From NCBI GenBank assembly GCA_004000155.1, contig RCSS01000064.1, forward strand, positions 1 to 11,981: DNA of 11,981 bases, read 5' to 3'. This DNA comes from Tubulinosema ratisbonensis. Its lineage: Eukaryota; Microsporidia; Tubulinosematidae. The notes below the pieces were generated by a model that was not told the origin of the DNA, searched no databases, and saw only the letters and a program-made list of their open reading frames with translations. Shown piece by piece: positions 7,651 to 11,981 of this stretch (the stretch's first letter is position 1; every line of letters starts with the position of its first letter). Both the position numbers and the translations under genes were made by a program.

Positions 7651-7773
7651 GCAGATACGGCAAGCCATTCACCTGCTAAACTTAATGTGAACTCTCTTGA
7701 CGCTTTTGTCTATCTTACCTTGTAGACCTTGCTTACACGTAGATTGCCTTCAAACGTATTGGTCTAGCAGTGG
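7651..7773 (+). ncRNA. Candidate structured non-coding RNA A (unidentified)
   Basis: Bases 7651-7770 are about 43% G+C, far above the surrounding intergenic DNA, yet no protein frame is open. A closing stem pairs CTGCTA (7673-7678) with TAGCAG (7765-7770), extended by TCA/TGG across one bulged C. Inside, GTCTA (7708-7712) pairs with TAGAC (7723-7727); the same TAGACC can instead pair with GGTCTA (7761-7766), so two folds compete. It shares GTAGACCT and TAGATTG, ten bases apart, and a downstream GCAGT, with block B at 10421-10636, which suggests the + strand. I found no match to tRNA, 5S rRNA, U2, U6, SRP or RNase P signature motifs. The ends are guesses. It could also be the remnant of a repeat. 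Confidence 0.35.
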
Positions 7774-8460
7774 TAAAAAGGGTTTAAAGACTTCAAGTTT
7801 TACATTTTATTGTATGACTATTTATTTACCTGCCTTCCCTTAATTTTCTAATTTATAAACAAATTTCTGGATGATCACACAACATTTTTATCATTTAAAT
7901 TATTAAAAAGTTACTTAAAAACCATTTAATTTATATACAATAATAAAATAAATAGTGCTAAAATTGATCGCAATAAAGAAATTTGATATTTAAATTATTC
8001 TCATTCTCTGAAAACAAGAGAACAGTAATTTATTTTTGTAAATTATTTTAAAAAAAGAATTTACCGGAATAATAGAATTTAAAAATTCATAGTGTATCGC
8101 AGCGATTTAAAATGCATTTAACCAAAATTAAGTTCGTTAAATAAATTTAGCAAAAAAAAAGGATTAAAGTTTATAAAAAAATCTATAGATACGTGTTATG
8201 TATTAAATACATGTAATTGTTTTTCTATTCTAAACATTTTAATATGATGTAAACTTATTATGGTATATTTATATGATTTAAGATAAACAATAATTTAACA
8301 TTTTATTTTGAGCAAATTATGTCAACACTTAAATTTATAGTAAATTTTACTGTAAAACAGAATTATTATTTATTGCAAAAACATTAAAAAATTGCAAAAT
8401 ACACATCTCTTAATTAATTTACAAAAATTTACAACTAGAATACTCATAACTGTCGTATAA
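7774..8460. other. AT-rich intergenic stretch before the ligand-binding-domain-like gene
   Basis: No gene is seen. There is a patch of mixed composition at 7780-7850, a 5-bp hairpin at 8004-8022, and a 7-1-7 palindrome (ATGTATTAAATACAT) at 8198-8212. GC drops back to background after about 7860. Confidence 0.55.
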
Positions 8461-8556
8461 ATGATTTTTATTTTTTCAAATCCCTTAAAAATATTCTTAT
8501 CATCTTTTTTAAAAGAACACTTTTTATCAATAAAAACGGTTATTAATAAAATTTAA
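8461..8556 (+). other. 31-codon upstream frame in register with the next gene
   Basis: An ATG at 8461 opens 31 codons ending in TAA at 8554-8556. The frame is exactly that of the 500-residue gene, whose ATG comes three codons later. The peptide starts with a hydrophobic run, MIFIFSNPLKIFLSSFL, that resembles a signal sequence. It includes a CCC (8482-8484) that is not next to an ATG. It may be an uORF, a lost N-terminus cut off by one stop codon, or chance. Confidence 0.3.
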
Positions 8557-8565
8557 AAAAAGATA

Positions 8566-10068
8566 ATGGTGTTAGGAATATTAATACAATATATTTTAAT
8601 TATAAAAGCTTCAAAACGTAGGTTTGAAGAAGTAACAGACGACGAAATTGAAAAAAATATAGTTAACTTGTGTCGATTTATTAACGGAGAGAATTATCTC
8701 TCAAGAAACATATCAAAGAAACATAAAGGGAGCCAAAATGATTTAATAGAAAATAATACTAACCCTCTTTTAAATAATGATAGTGGCACGATTGATCACC
8801 CAAATAGTTTTGCTTTAAGTTCTAGTTTTTGCTCAAAAACTAGTTCAGAATTTTCAAACAAAGAAAAAAGCAATATTGATTTATTCGGACCTATTTCGCA
8901 TAACGAAATGGTTTTACAAAAAGAAGTGTTAAAAATTTCTAAAATACCAACCTTTTTAGAAAATTTAAAAGAAAAAGTTGATGTATTATCACCAGAATAT
9001 TTAGAGGTTATGCTTGAATTTAAATATTATAATACAGAATATGAGAAAATAATTGAAGAAAAGAAGAAATTTATCTCAGACACACCCCCAGATAACGTAA
9101 TAGAATTAGATATTGCATTCGAACAGAAAGTAAAATTAACAGATAAGTTTAAAGAAATAGAGAAAAAGGCATTAATACAACCCAGGAGAATTTGTTTACT
9201 ACTTTCAAACGGTCAAGAACCATCTACCGATTCAACACATTATTTATCATTTTTTAAGAATTTTATTTTAGATAAAGTGTTTGATTTATGGTTTTTTGTT
9301 TCGCCAAAAGCATACAATCACAACAAAATTTTAGACCGTCCAGAAAACGAGATATTATTTGATGAAAGTATATCATTATACCTAAACAAATTCATTTTAT
9401 TTCAAGAAAACCATTTCAAATCATTCAAACAACTTGTAAGCATCGATCTAAAAAATCTTGTCATTGTTTTTGACGCACAGTTTAAAAGTGAGTATGAAAA
9501 GGAATTTTATCTATTTTGTACACTGAAATTGATATCAAACAAGTATTTGAATCATTTTGGCAAATTTTTTCCAGAGATATCTGTTTTTAAAGAATGTTTA
9601 GAGAGATGTTCGTTAGAAAAGGAAGAGTATATTTTTATACATTTAGTTTTGAGTATCTTGATAATCAAATTTGATATTTTAAAACATACTATAATTCACG
9701 AAATCAAGAAATATCCAGGTCAGAATCTGAAACACTTAACATTTTTTAATTGTTTTACACTTAGTGTTAAAGGATTTTTATACTTTTCAGCTATGAGAAT
9801 ATCTTCAGATTTTATAAAAGAATCTAACAAAATGCTATTTTCTTATTTTATAAGCTTTGTTCGATTGTACGATAGTAAGGTATTAGATAAATATAATATT
9901 GATGAGTATAATTTATTTAAAGATAGGAAAATAGTGACTTGTGCTGATACTATGACAGTTTATCCTGTCTCTTTTGTGTTTACTAGCTGTGTTTACAATT
10001 ATTTTTGTATTCGTAAGTTAGAAAAAATTTATACGACTGATGATGATAAAAATAAATCATCAAAATAA
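8566..10068 (+). CDS. 500-residue protein with a nuclear-receptor ligand-binding-domain-like C-terminal half
   Basis: I do not recognise the gene by name. Regions: a short hydrophobic N-terminus (1-13) followed by KASKRR; a polar, Asn/Ser-rich linker (about 45-105); a predicted helical, Lys/Glu-rich region (115-205, coiled-coil-like at 145-200); then a globular, helix-rich half (about 205-485). Within it, FKQLVSIDLKNLVIVF (287-302) reproduces the spacing of the ligand-binding-domain signature F-x2-L-x3-D-x3-L-L of nuclear receptors. FKECLERCSLEKEEYIFIHL (341-360) resembles the conserved helix 7-8 segment (L-x2-L-x-L-x3-E). No zinc-finger DNA-binding domain is present. In-frame TAA at 8554-8556 bounds the 5' end; the start ATG lacks a CCC signal, unlike five neighbours. 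AATAAA covers the stop. The gene is surely real from its length and complexity; the domain call is an inference of modest strength. It could be a lineage-specific helical protein, possibly secreted. Confidence 0.8.
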   Translation: MVLGILIQYILIIKASKRRFEEVTDDEIEKNIVNLCRFINGENYLSRNISKKHKGSQNDLIENNTNPLLNNDSGTIDHPNSFALSSSFCSKTSSEFSNKEKSNIDLFGPISHNEMVLQKEVLKISKIPTFLENLKEKVDVLSPEYLEVMLEFKYYNTEYEKIIEEKKKFISDTPPDNVIELDIAFEQKVKLTDKFKEIEKKALIQPRRICLLLSNGQEPSTDSTHYLSFFKNFILDKVFDLWFFVSPKAYNHNKILDRPENEILFDESISLYLNKFILFQENHFKSFKQLVSIDLKNLVIVFDAQFKSEYEKEFYLFCTLKLISNKYLNHFGKFFPEISVFKECLERCSLEKEEYIFIHLVLSILIIKFDILKHTIIHEIKKYPGQNLKHLTFFNCFTLSVKGFLYFSAMRISSDFIKESNKMLFSYFISFVRLYDSKVLDKYNIDEYNLFKDRKIVTCADTMTVYPVSFVFTSCVYNYFCIRKLEKIYTTDDDKNKSSK

Positions 10069-10069
10069 A
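10064..10069 (+). terminator. AATAAA over the stop codon of the 500-residue gene
   Basis: The last codon AAA, TAA and the next A give AATAAA, the same register as at 1594, 5076 (minus strand) and 7108. Confidence 0.5.
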
Positions 10070-10420
10070 ATCGTAGAAAAATATTAAATTATATTTTTAT
10101 ATATAAATTTTTTTAGTGTGATTTGCCCTTTTTTTAAAATTGATTTGCGATGTTTTTATTAAAATTTTGTAATATTTTTAAAATACATTTAATAAATTAC
10201 AATAATTTTTATTCTTAAGATTTATTAGAGACAAATAAAAAAAGAACCTATGATGAGTTCTATCTCAAATAATGAGATTATCTTACATAAATTAAAAAAT
10301 TTTTAATAAAAGCCATTATTAAAAAAGACAAGTTTAAAAAGATACTCAATCTTAGAATATTCTTTTAATTAAAAAATAAATTATACTTATAACTGTTTCT
10401 AAGATTACAATTTATTTAAA
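10070..10420. other. AT-rich spacer after the 500-residue gene
   Basis: Apart from the two hairpins at 10243-10278 this is AT-rich sequence with no open frame and no start signal. It leads into the GC-richer block B. Confidence 0.55.
10243..10278. repeat. Two adjacent short hairpins
   Basis: AGAAC (10243-10247) pairs with GTTCT (10257-10261). It is followed at once by ATCTCA (10262-10267) pairing with TGAGAT (10273-10278) around an AATAA loop. The first loop contains ATGATGA, which equals a snoRNA box C consensus, but no confident box D partner is in place. The pair may be a terminator for the gene ending at 10068 or the 5' part of the structured block that follows. Confidence 0.4.
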
Positions 10421-10636
10421 TTCCTGTACCAAAGCCTGCAACGTAAGGTAGACCTAAGGGGTCAATAGATTGTAGGGCTGAAAGGCTCGCAGTATCTTGA
10501 GATATAACTAATTCTGTAGAAAAATATTTTACCGTATGTTTCTTTTAACTAGGTACTAATATTTTATATGAAAGGCATGGCACAAAGATCTTTGTATGGA
10601 TTTTCCATCCCTAGGCAACAAAAAAATCTAGTTACC
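10421..10636 (+). ncRNA. Candidate structured non-coding RNA B (unidentified)
   Basis: Bases 10421-10500 are about 47% G+C and 10561-10620 about 37%, in DNA otherwise near 15-20%, with no open frame. Helices seen: AGCC-TGCAA (10433-10441) with TTGTA-G-GGCT (10470-10479, one bulge), enclosing GACC/GGTC (10451-10454 with 10460-10463); a UUGA tetraloop hairpin (10492-10505); a long-range stem TAACTAG/CTAGTTA (10546-10552 with 10628-10634) that encloses a perfect 14-base palindrome (10582-10595) and an ATGGA/TCCAT hairpin (10596-10608). This density of nested helices is what an RNA gene would show. It shares spaced boxes with block A. I could not match it to any known class. Strand is inferred from the shared boxes; ends are approximate. 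Confidence 0.38.
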
Positions 10637-10868
10637 TTTGAAATTTAAATTATTTTTCTCAGAAAGTTTAAAATTTTCTCAACAAACATTTCATTTTAAT
10701 AAATCATTAATTAAAAAATTGATTTTTTTTAAAACTCAAAGAAAAATAAATTAAAATAATAGAAAATATCAAATTTTTATTTATAAATTACTTGATTTAA
10801 TATAAGATATTTTATTAAAACATAAATTAAAATAAAATTTATTCACAGGTACTCTCCAAAATTACTTC
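10637..10868. other. AT-rich spacer and 3' flank of the Lys/Glu-rich gene
   Basis: No gene is seen. On the minus strand an AATAAA (10838-10843) lies about 25 bases past the stop codon of the Lys/Glu-rich gene and is its best poly(A) candidate, since that gene lacks the stop-overlapping version. Confidence 0.5.
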
Positions 10869-11909
10869 TTAAAAATCTCCCAAATTAGTTTCTTCCAAAG
10901 TATGTTTAAGTCTATCAAGTAATTCAGCAGGACTGTTACCATCCTCATTTTTAGAGGTTAAAAGAAGAGAATCTTTCTTTTTATCATTCAACATAGAATC
11001 ATCTTTTACAACTGAAAAAGATGTGAATGGTTTAGGTTCTTTTAATTCATTTTCTTTGATCATTCCTTTCTCANTNAAAGAAGATGGTTTTAAAGAAGTG
11101 TCTTTGTTGTTTTCTTTCAAAATATTTACAGGTTTTGAAATATTTTTTAAAGGTAAATTAACACTTGTGTCTTTTTTAATTTCTTGTTTTTTGATTATCT
11201 CATCAATTTGTACTGCAGAAAAATATTGTGAAGCATTCTTTATACACGGCGCAAAAATAAATTTATTTTCGAACAAAGTAACACAAGTATTTTCACTTTT
11301 CAATTGAAAATATTCTGAATTTTTTTCATCAATTTGTACATTTTTTANTGCCAAATCTTCTTGTTCAAACAAATTAGAATCTGATTCAATAAAATGATGT
11401 GTCTCTTTTTTAGGTATTAACTTTTCTTTTTTTTCGATATTTTCTTCTTCTTTTACCACAATTTTTCTTTTTTCTTCTTCGTTGACAGGTACTCTTCTTT
11501 TGAAAAAGTTTTCATTTAAATTTTTAGGAACAGAAGATCCAACCCTGAATTTTTCATTTGTGTCAATGTATTCGTTATTAACTTTATTTTCCTTCATTTC
11601 TGGTTTACTTTCTTGTTTATCTAACCCAAAAAAATCTACCATTTTCTTTTTAGATATAAAACTTACTTTTTTTATGGTATTTTCTATCAGTCTAACAGTA
11701 ATATCATTACTTTTCATACCTAAAGTGTATTTCTTTCCATTTAAATCAAAGTAAATCATTCTGTTATAAATGAACACTTTTTGATTTTCAAAGTCAGGTA
11801 AATTGGCAGGGGCTAAGGTTAGTTTATCACATTTCTGAGTTAAGTATAAATCTTCATAACCTTTTGGTTTGATTACTCTTGTAGCGTATGCCAGTAAAAT
11901 GTAAATCAT
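10869..11909 (-). CDS. Lys/Glu-rich protein of unknown function, 346 residues
   Basis: I do not recognise it. Residues 1-95 look globular, with alternating hydrophobic strands such as KVFIYNRMIYFDLNGKKYTL (44-63) and a basic VSFISKKKMVDFFGL (82-96). Residues 97-215 and 235-325 are polar, low in hydrophobics and rich in Lys, Glu, Asn and Ser, with a charged coiled-coil-like stretch at 144-168, so probably disordered. A short hydrophobic island with two cysteines (CVTLFENKFIFAPC, 209-222) interrupts it, and the chain ends in a helix-prone SPAELLDRLKHTLEE and NLGDF. The architecture suits a scaffold or nuclear adaptor, but that is only a guess. The first residues MIYILLAYA are hydrophobic but too short for a confident signal peptide. 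No CCC precedes the ATG. Unknown bases at 11073, 11075 and 11347 cannot form stops. Two shorter frames on the opposite strand are shadows. Confidence 0.75.
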   Translation of the reverse strand: MIYILLAYATRVIKPKGYEDLYLTQKCDKLTLAPANLPDFENQKVFIYNRMIYFDLNGKKYTLGMKSNDITVRLIENTIKKVSFISKKKMVDFFGLDKQESKPEMKENKVNNEYIDTNEKFRVGSSVPKNLNENFFKRRVPVNEEEKRKIVVKEEENIEKKEKLIPKKETHHFIESDSNLFEQEDLAXKNVQIDEKNSEYFQLKSENTCVTLFENKFIFAPCIKNASQYFSAVQIDEIIKKQEIKKDTSVNLPLKNISKPVNILKENNKDTSLKPSSXXEKGMIKENELKEPKPFTSFSVVKDDSMLNDKKKDSLLLTSKNEDGNSPAELLDRLKHTLEETNLGDF

Positions 11910-11918
11910 TTTGTTTGT

Positions 11919-11930
11919 TTATAGTTTCAT
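11919..11930 (-). other. Three-codon upstream frame (M-K-L-stop)
   Basis: On the minus strand an ATG nine bases before the gene's start (counted from the uORF stop) reads ATG AAA CTA TAA, in frame with the main gene. If the transcript begins upstream of it, it could dampen initiation. If the leader is as short as usual in microsporidia it is irrelevant. A 6-1-6 palindrome (AAACTTAAAGTTT) lies just upstream at 11950-11962. Confidence 0.3.
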
Positions 11931-11981
11931 GCACTTTAATTTTTTAGTGAAACTTAAAGTTTATTTAAAAAAATAATGAAT

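Noticed and set aside
7651..7773. tRNA, U2 snRNA, SRP RNA or RNase P identity for block A (and for block B)
   Set aside because: There is no cloverleaf or GGTTCRA T-loop, no GTAGTA branch-site motif, no SRP GNAR/AGCA asymmetric loop, and no pairable RNase P CR-I/CR-V. The blocks are left unassigned.
11023..11307. Open frame on the + strand inside the Lys/Glu-rich gene
   Set aside because: It is a Phe/Leu-rich shadow of the Lys/Glu-rich coding strand, with no start signal and no recognisable motifs.
866..11347. Isolated N bases as possible stop codons or frameshifts
   Set aside because: Each affected codon was checked (GTN, GAN, AAN, NAT, NTT, TTN, ANT, NTA). None can be a stop, and frames stay open on both sides.
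11482..11754. Second + strand open frame opposite the same gene
   Set aside because: It has the same shadow pattern: antisense of Lys/Glu codons reads as Phe/Leu/Ser.
1..11981. Bacterial operon, CRISPR array, insertion sequence or retroelement
   Set aside because: There are no Shine-Dalgarno sites, no regularly spaced exact repeats with unique spacers, no transposase or reverse-transcriptase motifs and no target-site duplications. Gene signals are eukaryotic.

Overview
The window looks like nuclear DNA from a microsporidian, an obligate intracellular fungus-related parasite, with a very AT-rich, fairly gene-poor genome of the Edhazardia or Anncaliia kind. I infer the group and cannot name the species. 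The reasons are the extreme AT content, short intron-free eukaryotic genes on both strands, eukaryotic protein kinases, nucleotide-sugar-transporter-like proteins, and a CCC or CCCC motif within 0-4 bases of the ATG in five of seven genes. That CCC signal is characteristic of microsporidia. Four of the seven genes also place AATAAA exactly across the stop codon. Coding sequence covers about 58% of the window.

Layout, left to right: an AT-rich leader with a hairpin (1-548); a membrane-anchored protein kinase (549-1598, +); a truncated Chk1-like kinase facing it tail to tail (1746-2441, -); a divergent promoter made of degenerate ~60-base repeats; a first SLC35A-like transporter (2703-3620, +); 1.46 kb of AT-rich DNA without a convincing gene; a second transporter (5077-5958, -) and a third (6192-7112, +) diverging from one shared promoter; 1.45 kb of non-coding DNA holding a GC-richer block that folds like an RNA; a 500-residue protein whose C-terminal half resembles a nuclear-receptor ligand-binding domain (8566-10068, +); 800 bases holding a second GC-richer, strongly structured block; and a Lys/Glu-rich protein of unknown function (10869-11909, -).

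Three of the seven genes form one dispersed family of diverged DMT/nucleotide-sugar transporters. They probably load sugars into the secretory pathway for the glycosylated wall and polar tube, or have been repurposed for uptake. The two kinases are unrelated in detail. One has a single N-terminal membrane span; the other carries a cysteine cluster in its activation segment and has lost the end of its C-lobe.

The points most worth following up are the ligand-binding-domain-like protein and the two candidate structured RNAs. The RNA candidates share an 8-base and a 7-base box at exactly the same spacing, although they lie 2.7 kb apart. Isolated N bases occur in several genes, but none of them can create a stop codon.
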